DNA of 64,000 nt from Paraburkholderia sp. IMGN_8 (GCF_038050405.1 NZ_CP150900.1:2852001-2916000), one strand, 5' to 3'; positions 7,498-17,780 are shown, counted from the first letter of the stretch. Notes: generated by a model from the letters alone, not told the origin. A program made the numbers and translations.

Positions 7498-9291
7498 CTA
7501 GTTGACCAGTTGCGAGACGCCGCATGTCAGCGACATATTGTGGACGGTGGCAGTGCCGACTTGCACGCCCAATAGCGAGAGCGTCGGGACGACGATGGTG
7601 TCGAGCAGGCCGAAGACGGGTTGGAGTAGCGGCGTCAAGGTGCTCCCCACGAGTGAAAGAATCGGTGAGGTGAGCGAAGACAGATCGAAGGAATTATTGA
7701 AGACCGAAACGTCCAGGGCACCGGGCAATGCCGCAAGCAGTTGCGTGGTCAAGACGGCTCCGTCGCTACCGATCGCGTTGGAATTGGCGCTCAATGTTGA
7801 GTCGAAGCTACCCGACGAGCCGTTGAAAACCAGCGGTGTGATCGTGCCGGGCCCGGGCCACATCGGCCCGATGCGATGCAAGATGACATTCGCTAAGTTA
7901 ACGCCTGCCACCGAGATGGACGCTAGATTGACGGTCCCACTGCACGATGCATTTCCGGCAAGACAGATCGATGCAATGCTCGGCGAAACCTGAATCGTGG
8001 CGTTGGTGGCAGCCTTGATGCTTTCACAATCGACTGAACTCAGCGTCGCGGTCCCCGGCGCGAGCGCCAACGTCACCACCAGCGGCGAACTGAGCACCGA
8101 GATCGCAGCGACGCCCAGATTCAGCGGCGGCAGCGGGTTCTGCAAATTGATAGTCGCATTCGCTACCGCCGTGCGCGCCATCGTGCGGGCAGTGGTGACG
8201 CCATTAACCGTCGTCGTGCCGCCCTCGCCCACCGCCAGCGCGGGCGGATTGACGATCTGCAACGAAATGCTGGCCACACCGGCGAGGCCTGCCGTCACGT
8301 TAATTGCCGGTGCATTACCCACCGTTCCGTCCGGACTGCGCTGCGCGATCTGCGCGGCGACCAGCAACGCATCGAAAGCGTTGATGGTCGCGGTTGTCGC
8401 GGCATTGGGATTAGCGAGCCCAAGCGCGAGTAACCCGGGAGCGGAGGCACCGCCGTCACCCACGGTAATGTTCTGACCACCAGGAATCGCGACGGCCAGC
8501 GTCTGCAGAATCGCCGCATCAACGGTATCGCCGCCGGCCTGTAACGCCTTGACCATCGCCACCATCAGGTTCTGATAGCTCACCGTGGTAGCGAGCAGGC
8601 CTTGCATCGTCGATGCGCCCAGCGCCACCATCAGATCTCCCAGTTTGATATGCGCCGTCGCCAGACTCTGCACGTCGCCCACGCTGAGCGACACGCTGGT
8701 ATTCAGTAAGCCACCGAGGATCGCGTTCAGCAGCGCCGATTGCTGCGTATTGATCGTCGCGATACCGGTACCGAGCGAGAACGCGTCGATGTTGGACGCG
8801 AGCGCGGTGGCCGTTGCGGTCACGGTGCGCGACGGTCCGACGAAGAAATAAGGCACGACCTGGCTCGTCGTCACCTGCACCGCATTGAGCGGGTTGCCAC
8901 TCGTACCGAAGTAGGTATTGGAGCTCGTGTCCCAGCGTCCGCAGGTCGTGTTGAGCGTCGTGGTGGTGCCGTCGGCCGAGAAACCGTTCGCGGTCGCATT
9001 CTGCTGCGCGGCCGCGGTCGCCGTCGCGCAACCGCCCGAACTGCTGATGACCTGCACGCCTGCCATCGCCGCCAGATCCGCCGTGCGCTGCAACTGCCGC
9101 CGCGCGAAATACACATTGCCCACATCCAGCGCGCCTAACGCCGCAATCGCAATGCTCAGCCAGATCGCCGCCAGCACCGCGACCGCGCCATGCTGACGGC
9201 GCGCGGCGAGCATCGCCGCGCTGCCGCGCCGCCCGGAAAGCGGGCGCCGACAGCGAGCGGCCATGGCAACGAATGATTGACGTCTGTGCAT
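7498..9291 (-). CDS. tadG: Pilus assembly protein TadG
   Basis: 597 residues from an ATG one base after the stop of the DUF3613 gene. The first 60 residues hold the Tad-family N-terminus: [49 protein letters not shown], written here in two overlapping parts as a basic lead, one membrane helix and the conserved [15 protein letters not shown] block. The remaining 530 residues are Ala/Thr/Ser/Gly/Val-rich and would be periplasmic, with cysteines near 56 and in the last ten residues ([11 protein letters not shown]). In the Flp/Tad system TadE and TadG are pseudopilin-like or anchoring components needed for pilus assembly. No von Willebrand A motif (DxSxS) is evident, unlike some TadG proteins. 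An in-frame start 20 codons upstream is less likely. Confidence 0.82.
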   Translation of the reverse strand: MHRRQSFVAMAARCRRPLSGRRGSAAMLAARRQHGAVAVLAAIWLSIAIAALGALDVGNVYFARRQLQRTADLAAMAGVQVISSSGGCATATAAAQQNATANGFSADGTTTTLNTTCGRWDTSSNTYFGTSGNPLNAVQVTTSQVVPYFFVGPSRTVTATATALASNIDAFSLGTGIATINTQQSALLNAILGGLLNTSVSLSVGDVQSLATAHIKLGDLMVALGASTMQGLLATTVSYQNLMVAMVKALQAGGDTVDAAILQTLAVAIPGGQNITVGDGGASAPGLLALGLANPNAATTATINAFDALLVAAQIAQRSPDGTVGNAPAINVTAGLAGVASISLQIVNPPALAVGEGGTTTVNGVTTARTMARTAVANATINLQNPLPPLNLGVAAISVLSSPLVVTLALAPGTATLSSVDCESIKAATNATIQVSPSIASICLAGNASCSGTVNLASISVAGVNLANVILHRIGPMWPGPGTITPLVFNGSSGSFDSTLSANSNAIGSDGAVLTTQLLAALPGALDVSVFNNSFDLSSLTSPILSLVGSTLTPLLQPVFGLLDTIVVPTLSLLGVQVGTATVHNMSLTCGVSQLVN

Positions 9292-9292
9292 G

Positions 9293-9670
9293 TCAGTACG
9301 CACCACCGCCGCCGGCGCCGAGCCCACCCGACATGCCGCCGCCAGCGCCATTGCCGCCGCTGCCGCTCCCGTTATTCAGCGCCGAGCCATACAGATCAGG
9401 AATCTTGCTCTTGAACGATTCCATATAGCGCCGGTAAGCCAGCCCTGCTTCGGCGCCGAGCATCGGCAGCGCGGGCGCGGCCTGGGCGTTGCTGCTTTGC
9501 AGCTCGAGCCACGCACGCGTCGAGTGACCCACCTCGCTTGCCCGCACCGGCGGCTGAGCGGGCTGAGCCGGCTCGCCAGTCTGCGCGAAGGCCCCAGTGG
9601 CCATGCCCATCATCACGCCGACGCCCAGCATCGAGACTATCCAGCCCCGCTTCGTTGATCTGTTTTTCAT
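9293..9670 (-). CDS. DUF3613-type small exported protein of the Tad locus
   Basis: 125 residues. The start is the ATG at 9668-9670 with AGGGGA upstream. A signal peptide (RGWIVSMLGVGVMMGMATGAFAQT) is followed by a conserved helical block, VGHSTRAWLELQSSNAQAAPALPMLGAEAGLAYRRYMESF (in two parts, 45-85), and a Gly/Asn/Ser tail ending GGGGAY. Members of DUF3613 are found between tadD and tadG in beta-proteobacterial pilus loci. It begins 26 bases after tadD and abuts tadG. A role in pilus assembly follows from position only. Confidence 0.78.
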   Translation of the reverse strand: MKNRSTKRGWIVSMLGVGVMMGMATGAFAQTGEPAQPAQPPVRASEVGHSTRAWLELQSSNAQAAPALPMLGAEAGLAYRRYMESFKSKIPDLYGSALNNGSGSGGNGAGGGMSGGLGAGGGGAY

Positions 9671-9696
9671 ATCCGTTCCCCTGATTACGCCACCGG

Positions 9697-10569
9697 TCAC
9701 TGCGCAAAGCGTTGCAGCACGCGCGGGGCCGGTTCAACGCCCTGCGCGCTCGCGACCGTGCCCACGCCCGCGGTTGCCTGCCCGACCTGTTGTTGCGGTT
9801 GCGCTTGCAGACTGCGTGCTTGCGCACGCCCCGCGGCGGCCACCTTCGCCGCATCGCTGCGAATCGCGGCGCGCACATCCGGTGTGAGTTTCTGCCGATT
9901 CATCACCGCCAGCGCCTGCGCCCGGTCGCCGTTGGCGAGCAGATAGAGCGCAACGTTGCTGACGATCTTCGGATTGTTTTGATCGAGCTCCGCGGCCTTC
10001 ATCAACGGCACCCGCGCGCCGTTCACGTCGCCGTTGCGCAACCGCGCATAGCCGAGATCCGACAAAGTCACCGCATCGGTCGGCGCGAGTTGCGCGGCCT
10101 GTTGAAGTTCCTGCGCGGCGCCCGCGAAATCGCCCGCCGCGCCGGCGATCAAACCGAGCCCGCGGTAACCGCGCGCGGCCAATGGCGTCTTCAGCAGTTG
10201 GCCGTACGCGGTCGCGGCGGCGGCCGGCTGATCGGTCATGCGCAGCGCGTCGGCACGCAGCAGATTCGTATCGGGGCTCACGCCATACTGCTTTTCGTAG
10301 GCGTCGATATGCGCGAGCGACGCGAAATACAGCCCTTCCGACTGCATCTTGTCGATCAGTCCGAGGTACATGCCGGGCGTGTCCGGCGCGGGATCGCGAT
10401 TGGCCTGCTGAGCCAGCGCCGCGCGCTCGGCCTGCGGGCCGACGCCGTAGCCCACGAGGTCTTTCGACGCGCACGCGCCGAGCAGAGCCAACGCGGCCAG
10501 CGCCGCGGCGCAGCGCGCGGCGTCATAGGCGGTACGCGCCAGCGAATCGAACGATAGAGAGTGAGCCAT
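9697..10569 (-). CDS. tadD: Lipoprotein with TPR repeats, TadD
   Basis: 290 residues with AAGGA upstream. A signal peptide and lipobox (LALLGAC, Cys near residue 33) place it in the outer membrane. Three or more TPR helices span about 75-220, for example YFASLAHIDAYEKQYG, PAAAATAYGQLLKTPL, RGYRGLGLIAGAAGDFAGAAQEL and AVTLSDLGYARLRNGDVNGA. In Tad systems TadD is thought to be the pilotin that helps the secretin assemble. The C-terminal 60 residues are Ala/Gln-rich and probably disordered. It begins 11 bases after tadC. Confidence 0.87.
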   Translation of the reverse strand: MAHSLSFDSLARTAYDAARCAAALAALALLGACASKDLVGYGVGPQAERAALAQQANRDPAPDTPGMYLGLIDKMQSEGLYFASLAHIDAYEKQYGVSPDTNLLRADALRMTDQPAAAATAYGQLLKTPLAARGYRGLGLIAGAAGDFAGAAQELQQAAQLAPTDAVTLSDLGYARLRNGDVNGARVPLMKAAELDQNNPKIVSNVALYLLANGDRAQALAVMNRQKLTPDVRAAIRSDAAKVAAAGRAQARSLQAQPQQQVGQATAGVGTVASAQGVEPAPRVLQRFAQ

Positions 10570-10580
10570 TACAAGAATCC

Positions 10581-11591
10581 TTAGTGGTGCATCGAGCGCA
10601 GCGCATGCGAAACAGCCAGCACGCCCGGGCCGGCCGTGACGATCATCAGTGCGGGCAACAGCGTAAAGATCATCACGCCGGTCATCTTCACCGTGAGACG
10701 GCCGATGCGTTCGCGCAGCATCGCCCGGCGCGTTTCGCGCAGGCGGTCGCCGAACTGCTTGAGCGGTTCCTGCACGGCGCCGCCGTGCCGGTCGACCTGC
10801 ACCAGAAGGCGCACCACCGCGCGTAAATCCTCGTCGTCGTAACTCGACGCCAGACGGTTCAGCGATTGCTCGCGGGTGCGGCCCGCGGCGAACTGGCGCT
10901 GTGCGATTTCCAGCTCGCTCGACAGCACCGGCAACACGCTGCGGAAATCGCTGACCATCACCTGCAAACTCTGATCGAGCGACAAGCCGACGCCTTGCAG
11001 CAGGCGCAGCAGATCGACCAGCAACGGCAATTCGTCGACCACGCCGCGGCGGCGCTTAGCGGCGCGGCGCCTGAGGACGATCTTCGGCACCATGAAGCCC
11101 ACCGCAATCGCGATGATCACCAGCATCACGTAGTGAGGACCATCCACATATTCGCGCGTCAGGGTCCCTGCCAGCACCGGCAGCACCAGCGCGCCCAATA
11201 TCCGCGCCACCAGAAACAACCCGCGCGTGCGCGTGTCCACGAAGCCGCACTGCTCCAGCAGCCGACGGTCTTCTTCAGCGACGATCTGGCGCCCGAGCGG
11301 CGTGTCGAGCCAGCGAATCCCCGTGTGCGCGAAGCGCTCGAGCAGGCCTTTGAAACCCTTGGGCCGCGGGTTGTGCGCGACCGCTTTCGTCACACCCGGA
11401 GCGCCATCAGCACCACGTGCAGCCGCGGCGGCCAGCGCCGCACTTTGCAGCGCGCGTTCGTCAAGGGCATGCCTGAGCGTGCGTTCGCTGCGCCGCACCG
11501 CGGCAATGCGCGCCAACACCAACCCGGCGATCAGCAGCAGCGCGAGCGCAACCAATGCGAGCGCGAGTGCGACGAGTTGAGGGGCTTGCAT
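10581..11591 (-). CDS. tadC: Inner-membrane platform protein TadC
   Basis: 336 residues of the type II secretion F-domain family. An N-terminal helix (LVALALALVALALLLIAGLVL) is followed by a second pair at about 150-190 and the cytoplasmic F domain (RRGVVDELPLLVDLLRLLQGVGLSLDQSLQVM, in two parts, then LASSYDDEDLRAVVRLLVQVDRHGGAVQEPL). A final helix ends the protein (MTGVMIFTLLPALMIVTAG). ATG at 11591 is chosen because GAGG lies eight bases upstream; an ATG two codons earlier would overlap the tadB stop as ATGA but leaves almost no spacing. With TadB it forms the platform on which the TadA ATPase drives pilus extension. Confidence 0.9.
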   Translation of the reverse strand: MQAPQLVALALALVALALLLIAGLVLARIAAVRRSERTLRHALDERALQSAALAAAAARGADGAPGVTKAVAHNPRPKGFKGLLERFAHTGIRWLDTPLGRQIVAEEDRRLLEQCGFVDTRTRGLFLVARILGALVLPVLAGTLTREYVDGPHYVMLVIIAIAVGFMVPKIVLRRRAAKRRRGVVDELPLLVDLLRLLQGVGLSLDQSLQVMVSDFRSVLPVLSSELEIAQRQFAAGRTREQSLNRLASSYDDEDLRAVVRLLVQVDRHGGAVQEPLKQFGDRLRETRRAMLRERIGRLTVKMTGVMIFTLLPALMIVTAGPGVLAVSHALRSMHH

Positions 11592-11593
11592 CG

Positions 11594-12625
11594 TCATTCC
11601 CTCAGGTTCGTGAGGCGGTACAGCAGATAGGCGCCAAGCGCCTGCAAACCGAACGCCAGATACACGAGTTGCCGCCCCGCCGGATCGAACCACATCGTCG
11701 CGAAATACTTAGGATTCGAAAGAATCAGGAAACCGCCGATGCCGATCGGCAGCATCGCGAGCACCCATGACGACAGCCGCGTTTCCGCCGACATCGCCAC
11801 GAGTTCGCGCTCGGCCTGTTCGAGGTCGCGCATGAACGACGACATCCGGTCGAGCATCACGTCGGCACGGCCGCCGTATTTGACCGACAGGCGCAGCACG
11901 GCGCCGACCAGTTCGAGTTCGCGCGCCCCATAGATCACCGAGACCTGATACAGCGCGCGATCGATTTCGACGCCTGTGCGCAGCATCCGCGAGACACGGT
12001 CGAGACATTCGCGCAGCGGTGCCTCGGTGGTTTGCAACGCCGCCTGGAACGCGGCCGGCACGCTGTTGCCGAGCGTAATCAAACGCACGATGCCGTCGAG
12101 AAACAGTGGTAACTGCCGCACGATCAGCTGACGGCGTTTGTTGATGCGCACCGTCAGCAGAAAATAGAGGAACATGGCGCACGCAGTCAGCGTCGCACCG
12201 GCGGCGAGCACGCCGCCTACGCTCGCGGCCCAGCCGCACAGCAGCAGCACGATTGCACAGGCGATCGTCGCGGGCTCCTTGGCGTTGACGATGCCCGCGC
12301 GAGCCATCGCGTGTTGCAGCATGAAGCGCGCGCGAGATGCCTGGTAGCGCCAGTGCGTGAGCCAGCCTGCATCGGCCGGCGGCGCTTGTGGCGCGATCGC
12401 GGCAGGCGTGGCAGCCGCGCGCGCCGGCGCCACGCGTGGCCCGCCGGCACCGCTCGCGATGCCGCCCGCCCCGGCGGTCCCCGGCATCGCCGACGCCATG
12501 CGGCTATCGATAAAACGCTCTGCGCTCACCTGGTCTTTACGATGCGCGCTACGTTGCCATAGCAGCAACGCACTCGCTGCGCACAGCAGCGCGAGCGCCG
12601 CGCAGACCAGTACCACGCTAGACAT
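11594..12625 (-). CDS. tadB: Inner-membrane platform protein TadB
   Basis: 343 residues, type II secretion F-domain family, paralogous to TadC. The ATG lies inside the 3' end of tadA (eight-base overlap) with GGAGG five bases upstream, so translation is coupled. An N-terminal helix (VVLVCAALALLCAASALLLW), a central pair (ACAIVLLLCGWAASVGGVLAAG), then the F domain with LPLFLDGIVRLITLGNSVPAAFQAAL and LSVKYGGRADVMLDRMSSFMRDLEQAERELV (in two parts), and a C-terminal pair of helices. It partners TadC as the base of the Flp machine. A frame extending 57 codons upstream is an artefact of the overlap with tadA. Confidence 0.9.
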   Translation of the reverse strand: MSSVVLVCAALALLCAASALLLWQRSAHRKDQVSAERFIDSRMASAMPGTAGAGGIASGAGGPRVAPARAAATPAAIAPQAPPADAGWLTHWRYQASRARFMLQHAMARAGIVNAKEPATIACAIVLLLCGWAASVGGVLAAGATLTACAMFLYFLLTVRINKRRQLIVRQLPLFLDGIVRLITLGNSVPAAFQAALQTTEAPLRECLDRVSRMLRTGVEIDRALYQVSVIYGARELELVGAVLRLSVKYGGRADVMLDRMSSFMRDLEQAERELVAMSAETRLSSWVLAMLPIGIGGFLILSNPKYFATMWFDPAGRQLVYLAFGLQALGAYLLYRLTNLRE

Positions 12626-14003
12626 TGAAGCCTCCACCGAAGCCGCCACCGCTGCCGCCGCCAAATCCGCCACCGCCGAAACCCGCGTTGCCGAACGCAT
12701 TGCCCTGCTCGCCGCCGCCGAGCGCCTGGCGGAAGCGCACCAGTTTCGGCGAGTGCGGATGAATGCCGAGCGACACCCAGTTGTCGAGTTCGTCACCCTC
12801 CGCGGTCACGACCGGCTCGTAGCGGTACAACTCCTGGGTCGCAATGATGTTGTCCGACAGCCCCGTTACTTCTGTGATCGACAGAATCCGCCGGCGCCCA
12901 TTCGAGAGCCGCCCGATCTGCACGATGAAGTCGATCGCATTGGCGATCTGGCGGCGCAGGCTCGACTCGGTGCCCTGAAAGCCCGCGAAACCCGCGAGCA
13001 TTTCGAGCCGGTACAGACACTCGCGTGGAGAGCTGGCGTGCACGGTGCCCATCGAGCCGTCGTGGCCGGTGTTCATCGCCTGCAGCATTTCGAGCACCTC
13101 GCCGCCGCGCACTTCGCCGACGATGATGCGATCCGGCCGCATCCGCAACGAGTTACGCAACAGGTCGCGAATCGTCACGACACCGGCGCCGTCGAAGCCG
13201 CCCGGGCGGCTTTCGAGCCGCACTACGTGCGGGTGGTTCAGCGACAGTTCGGCCGTGTCCTCGATCGTCACGACCCGCTCCGGCTCAGGGATATGAAACG
13301 CCAGCGCGTTCAGCAGCGAGGTCTTGCCCGAACTCGTGCCGCCCGACACCAGCACGTTGCAGCGCGCGGCAACCGCCGCTTCGAGCAGCGCGCCGATTTC
13401 CGGACTATAGGTGCCGTTGCCGAGCAGATCGTCGGGACGCAGCGGGTCTTTGCGGAATTTGCGGATCGACACGATCGGGCCGTCGATCGATAGCGGTTCG
13501 ATCACCACGTTCACGCGCCCGCCGTTCGGCAGACGCGCATCGACCATCGGATTCGATTCGTCCAGGCGCCGCCCGATCGGCGCGAGAATCCGCCGCACGA
13601 TGCGCAGCAGATGCGCGTTGTCGGCGAAGCGCACCTGAATCTTGGTCAGGATGCCGTGACGCGACACGTACACGTCGTTGTAGCCGTTGATCAGAATGTC
13701 TTCGACGGCCGGATCGCTGAGTAGATCTTCGATCGGGCCGAAACCCGCCAGCTCTTTGGTCAATGCCTCGGCGATCAGGCGCACTTCGCTTTCGTTGATC
13801 GGAATCCGGCGCAGCCGCACAAAGCTGTCCATCTCCAGATCGACGAACTGATTGATCGCGTTTCGCGACCAGCGGCCGAACTCGGAGCCAAGTTCCTCGA
13901 TACGCGTGAGCAGATGTTCGTGCGCCGCGTTCTTGATGTCCTGGAACTGCTGGCTATGCGCGAACGAAGGCGCGTCGTCGGCAAATTCGATCTCTTTTGC
14001 CAT
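12618..14003 (-). CDS. tadA: Flp pilus assembly ATPase TadA (CpaF family)
   Basis: 461 residues, VirB11-like secretion ATPase. The N-terminal domain (about 65-185) has the family block [20 protein letters not shown] and [14 protein letters not shown]. The motor domain has Walker A GGTSSGKT (221-228), the Asp box region [12 protein letters not shown], Walker [10 protein letters not shown] (292-300) and the His box [10 protein letters not shown] (317-326). All key residues are present, so the enzyme should hydrolyse ATP and power Flp pilin polymerisation. The last 35 residues form a Gly/Phe-rich tail ([19 protein letters not shown]) that is not part of the ATPase fold. It follows tadZ by three bases and overlaps tadB by eight. 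Confidence 0.96.
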   Translation of the reverse strand: MAKEIEFADDAPSFAHSQQFQDIKNAAHEHLLTRIEELGSEFGRWSRNAINQFVDLEMDSFVRLRRIPINESEVRLIAEALTKELAGFGPIEDLLSDPAVEDILINGYNDVYVSRHGILTKIQVRFADNAHLLRIVRRILAPIGRRLDESNPMVDARLPNGGRVNVVIEPLSIDGPIVSIRKFRKDPLRPDDLLGNGTYSPEIGALLEAAVAARCNVLVSGGTSSGKTSLLNALAFHIPEPERVVTIEDTAELSLNHPHVVRLESRPGGFDGAGVVTIRDLLRNSLRMRPDRIIVGEVRGGEVLEMLQAMNTGHDGSMGTVHASSPRECLYRLEMLAGFAGFQGTESSLRRQIANAIDFIVQIGRLSNGRRRILSITEVTGLSDNIIATQELYRYEPVVTAEGDELDNWVSLGIHPHSPKLVRFRQALGGGEQGNAFGNAGFGGGGFGGGSGGGFGGGFNV

Positions 14004-14006
14004 CGT

Positions 14007-15248
14007 CTATGACCGCTTGTGAGTGGTTGGAATGAAGCGCTTGAGCGCGCCGAGCGTGGACTTGCCGCGTGCTTGCGCCGGCTTGCAGGCGCCGCCGCCG
14101 AGCCGTTCGATCAATGGCTCGAGCGCGCGCACGTAGGGATCGCGCGTCGCGGCGTCGGCCAGCAGATGTCCCTGGTTGACGGCCTGGCCGAGCGCGACGC
14201 GCCGCTCCGGCAGCGTCGTCAGCAGTTGAATGTCCAGACGCTGTGCGATCTGCGCGGCAGCGAGACCGAGGTCGGCGTCGAACTTGTTGACGATCAAGCG
14301 CACATTGCCGGTATCCACGCCCTCTTCGCGCAACGCGTCGAGCACGCCGACCGCCGACACGATCGAGGCCACGCCCTGATCGCACAGCAGCCAGGTTTCG
14401 TCGGCAGCCTGCACGACGTGGGCGATGAATTCGCTGTTGGTGAAACCGCCGAGATCGACGATCTGCTGATCGAAGAACGCGCGCAGCCGGTTCAGCAAAC
14501 CGATCGACGACGAATACGAGACCTCGCGCATGTCGGCGAGATTGGGCGGCAGCGTGGTGAGCGCGAGGCCGCTGGTGTGGTGCGACAGCGCGGTATGCAC
14601 GAAGGTCTGATCGAAGCGGCGCAGATTGCGCACGGCTTCGACGAAGTTGAATTCACTGCGCGTGTTCAGCAGGAGCGAGCCGTCTCCGGCCGGCAAGCCA
14701 AGATCGAGCAATGCCGCTTTCCGCCCTTGCGCGACGTCGCGCCGTTGCAGCATCACGGACAGATTCGCCGCCAGCGTGCTCACGCCCATGCCGACGCGCG
14801 CACCCAGCAGCGCGGTGACGTGGCCATGGCGGCTGACCGGTTCGACCAGGTTGTCGAGCACCTGACGCGTAATGCGCAAGGCGTCTTCGGCGGGCGCCGA
14901 TAGATCGATGAAATCGCGCACGCCGGCGCGCAACGCGGCCAGCGCACTTTCAGGCTCGGCCAGCGAGCCGATCGCGACGATCTGCATGCTCGGGTAGGCG
15001 GCGCGGACCGCGCTCGATGCCGCACTCGCCGCCGCACCACGGCCGCCGGAAAAGTCGACGAACACCAGCGACGGGTTCAGCGTCGCGATGCGCTGTGTGA
15101 GCATCGAAGGATCGAGCGTGGCCGCATCGACCGTACCGGCGCCTACCAGGGTATCGGCGAGCCAATGCACATGTTCTTCGGCTAGCGACGCGAACACGAA
15201 GCAATCGGTAACAGCCCGTTCAGTCAATGAATGCGTTCTCGCGTTCAT
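14007..15248 (-). CDS. tadZ: Pilus localisation protein TadZ (CpaE-like, MinD/ParA family)
   Basis: 413 residues from the ATG at 15246-15248, which has AAAGGA upstream. The first 125 residues form a receiver-like domain (LVFVDFSGGRG, PSMQIVAIGSLAE, LRAGVRDFIDL). The second half is a MinD/ParA-type ATPase fold, but the nucleotide loop is GARVGMGVST (149-158): both lysines of the deviant Walker A KGGxGK(T/S) are missing, as in other TadZ proteins. Later blocks are conserved (LDLGLPAGDGSLLL, VDLGGFTNSEFIAHVVQAAD, RLIVNKFDAD). TadZ recruits the pilus machine to its cell position. It starts 129 bases after the secretin gene; that gap holds no gene I can support, so rcpB is absent. Confidence 0.9.
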   Translation of the reverse strand: MNARTHSLTERAVTDCFVFASLAEEHVHWLADTLVGAGTVDAATLDPSMLTQRIATLNPSLVFVDFSGGRGAAASAASSAVRAAYPSMQIVAIGSLAEPESALAALRAGVRDFIDLSAPAEDALRITRQVLDNLVEPVSRHGHVTALLGARVGMGVSTLAANLSVMLQRRDVAQGRKAALLDLGLPAGDGSLLLNTRSEFNFVEAVRNLRRFDQTFVHTALSHHTSGLALTTLPPNLADMREVSYSSSIGLLNRLRAFFDQQIVDLGGFTNSEFIAHVVQAADETWLLCDQGVASIVSAVGVLDALREEGVDTGNVRLIVNKFDADLGLAAAQIAQRLDIQLLTTLPERRVALGQAVNQGHLLADAATRDPYVRALEPLIERLGGGACKPAQARGKSTLGALKRFIPTTHKRS

Positions 15249-15377
15249 GTTGGACGTCCTTTTGCGGCATCGGCTGTGAAGCCCCCGCGTCGTACTGCTT
15301 GCCGGTGCGCGCACGCGGTTCGCACGCTCTCCGGCTCACTCCACTCATCTGGCGCGTCGCCCCGACGCCCGCCGGCT

Positions 15378-16793
15378 TCACTTCGAAAACCCCGGTGCCG
15401 CATCGCGCGCCGCCACGCCACCGAGCAGCGAGCGCCACACCGGCCCGTTACGCTGTTCGGACTGCTCGCCCGGCGTCGACGGCAAGGTCGCGCCCTTCGC
15501 GAGCGGCGACACCAGATGCGGCGTCACGATGATCACCAGCTCCTTCTCGTTTTGCTGGTAGTTCAGTTGCTTGAAGAACGTGCCGATGATCGGCAGATCG
15601 CCGAGCAACGGCACCTTCGCGACATTCGATGCGGTCTCGCGGTCGATCAGGCCGCCGATCACGAAACTCTCGCCGTCGCCGAGTTCGACGGTGGTGTCCG
15701 CACGCCGCGTGGTGAACGCGGGCACCGACACACCGCTGATCGTCACGGCATTGGCGAAATCCAGTTGGCTCGCTTCCGGCGCCACTTTCAACGCAATGCG
15801 CTGCGGGCTCAACACGGTCGGCGTCAGCGTGAGGCCAACACCGTAAGGCTTGAATTCGATCGAGGTCGAACCGAGCGCTTGCGGGACCGGAATCGGCACC
15901 TCGCCACCAGCGAGGAAGCTCGCGCTCTGGCCGGATAACGCCACCAGCGTCGGTTCGGCCAGCACGCGCGCAAGGTTGTTGCTCTCCAACAGGCTCAGGT
16001 TCGCGAACAGCCCATGTGTGGCGGAGCTGAAAATCAGGTTGAATGCCGACGAAATCGGCGTCGTGCCCGATAATTGCGGCGCCTGACCCGTCGTCGTCGA
16101 CACCGAGCTCAGCGCCGACGGCGCAAACGAGCCAAACGTAAACCCGTTGTTCTGCTTAAGGAAGTTGAAGCCGACCTCCTTGAGCACCGAGCGGCTGAAC
16201 TCGACCACCCGCACGTCGACCTGCACCACCGCGCGGCTGGCCACCGTCGAGGTGTCGAACACCGAGCCGTCCTTGCCGAGCGAGCCTTCCGCCGCGACCA
16301 CGGCGCGCTGATGCGACTCCATCGTCGCCGTCGAGCCGGACACCACCGCCGTGCCGCCGAGCACCTTGACGCTCGGCGTGTCGGCGCCAAGCAGCGACGC
16401 CGCGGCCGCGGTGGTCACGTTGACGGTGTAGCTGAGCGGCACATCGCGATCGCGCTCCCACAGCATCAGATTGGTGGTGCCCGCCGCCTTGCCGACCAGC
16501 AGCACGCCGCCGCGCTTCTCGCCCTTGATGATCAGCACGTCGGCCACAGACGGATCACCGATCGCGACACGCTGCAACGTATGGCCGGTCGCCAGCGGTT
16601 GCTGGGCACCCACCGTCAGTACGATGGTCTGCGAAGGCATCGCTTGTGCCGCCTGGGCCGCCTGGGCCGCTTGAAGCGACTGCCCCTGCTGCGTCCGCTG
16701 TGATGAACCGGCCGCGTCAGTTCCTGCCGATACGCCCAGCAAAGCCATCCCAAGCCACACCGCCTTCCCGAATACAAGAATCCGTTTTGTCAT
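15378..16793 (-). CDS. rcpA: Outer-membrane secretin RcpA/CpaC
   Basis: 471 residues. A signal peptide (AVWLGMALLGVSAGTDAAG) is followed by the N-terminal pilus-formation domain (IVLTVGAQQPLATGHTLQRVAIGDPSVADVLIIKG, in two parts, 53-95) and a BON-like ring-forming region. The secretin core at about 250-440 has LAEPTLVALSGQSASFLAGGE, the strand FKPYGVGLTLTPTVL, and the signature VPLLGDLPIIGTFF, ending in ELVIIVTPHLV. It forms the channel through which the Flp pilus leaves the cell. The start is 42 bases after cpaB. Confidence 0.95.
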   Translation of the reverse strand: MTKRILVFGKAVWLGMALLGVSAGTDAAGSSQRTQQGQSLQAAQAAQAAQAMPSQTIVLTVGAQQPLATGHTLQRVAIGDPSVADVLIIKGEKRGGVLLVGKAAGTTNLMLWERDRDVPLSYTVNVTTAAAASLLGADTPSVKVLGGTAVVSGSTATMESHQRAVVAAEGSLGKDGSVFDTSTVASRAVVQVDVRVVEFSRSVLKEVGFNFLKQNNGFTFGSFAPSALSSVSTTTGQAPQLSGTTPISSAFNLIFSSATHGLFANLSLLESNNLARVLAEPTLVALSGQSASFLAGGEVPIPVPQALGSTSIEFKPYGVGLTLTPTVLSPQRIALKVAPEASQLDFANAVTISGVSVPAFTTRRADTTVELGDGESFVIGGLIDRETASNVAKVPLLGDLPIIGTFFKQLNYQQNEKELVIIVTPHLVSPLAKGATLPSTPGEQSEQRNGPVWRSLLGGVAARDAAPGFSK

Positions 16794-16835
16794 GTAGTTA
16801 TGGACCGCGTCCGGCCGCCCGCTCCCTGAAACCGC

Positions 16836-17780
16836 TTATCGGGCGACCGTTTCGGCGCGCCCACCCCGTATCACTTCGATACTGCTCTTTGTACTGTTCG
16901 TATTGCCTGCTACGCGCGTAGGCTGCATGTGCGGCAACGGCGGCAGCCGCACGCCAGCACTCGCCGGATTGCCGCTGCCCGACAGGGCGCCGAGCGCCAC
17001 GCCAGCCGCGGCGCGGGTCGAATCCTGAAGCGGGTCGGCCGAACCGTTGTGGGCGACCGTCTTCAACACGCCCGGGTAGACCGGCAAGACGCTCTGATCA
17101 GCTACTTCGGGATCCTTCGGATTGCGCAGCGCGAAGATCAGGCGGCCCGCGCTTTCGGCCAGCGTCAGCCGGTCGACATCGGCGACCGGCACCGCCAGCA
17201 CCGCAGTGCGCACCATGCCGTTCGGATCGCCCGCGCTGTCGCCGCCGGCAGTCGCGTTGCCGAATGCGAGCACGCGCACTTTCGACATCAACAGACGCGC
17301 CTGGGTCCGATCGATTTCCGCACCGCCGCCGGCGACGCTGCCGTCACGCTTGAGCGTGAAGAATACGTCGACGAAATTGCCTGGCCGCAACCGGTTGCCG
17401 ACCGCGTTGCCTTCGTCGACTCGCACGGCCAGCGCGCGCTCGCCCGGCTCGACGCGCTCGGCGAGCCCCGACGAGAGTTGCGCTTCCAGCACCGGCGACT
17501 CGGCGCCAATCTCCGCGTTCGGCACACGGCCGACGAGCTGCGAAGGATCGGTGAACGCGCCGTTCGGATTGATCGGCAGCGGCTGCACGCGCAGCGCATC
17601 CGCAGTGATCGCCTTGCCTGCCGGCAACGTGTGAATTGCGACCACGACCGGGAAGCTCGCATGCATCGCGGGTGTGACAGCCACCGGCGCCGGGCGGCGT
17701 GACAGCGTCCACGCGAACAGGCCCAGCAGTAGCGCGACGGCGATCAGCACACCGGCAAGAATTTTGGTCAGGTTCGGCAT
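16836..17780 (-). CDS. cpaB: Flp pilus assembly protein CpaB/RcpC
   Basis: 314 residues. An N-terminal membrane helix (ILAGVLIAVALLLGLFAW) anchors a periplasmic SAF domain at about 45-110 (VVVAIHTLPAGKAITADALRVQPLP) and a CpaB C-terminal domain (GNRLRPGNFVDVFFTLKRDG, VRTAVLAVPVADVDRLTLAESAGRLIFALRNP). The SAF fold suggests binding to peptidoglycan or carbohydrate and bracing of the secretin. The last 60 residues are low complexity. It lies between tadE and the secretin gene; the 91-base gap to tadE holds no gene. Confidence 0.92.
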   Translation of the reverse strand: MPNLTKILAGVLIAVALLLGLFAWTLSRRPAPVAVTPAMHASFPVVVAIHTLPAGKAITADALRVQPLPINPNGAFTDPSQLVGRVPNAEIGAESPVLEAQLSSGLAERVEPGERALAVRVDEGNAVGNRLRPGNFVDVFFTLKRDGSVAGGGAEIDRTQARLLMSKVRVLAFGNATAGGDSAGDPNGMVRTAVLAVPVADVDRLTLAESAGRLIFALRNPKDPEVADQSVLPVYPGVLKTVAHNGSADPLQDSTRAAAGVALGALSGSGNPASAGVRLPPLPHMQPTRVAGNTNSTKSSIEVIRGGRAETVAR

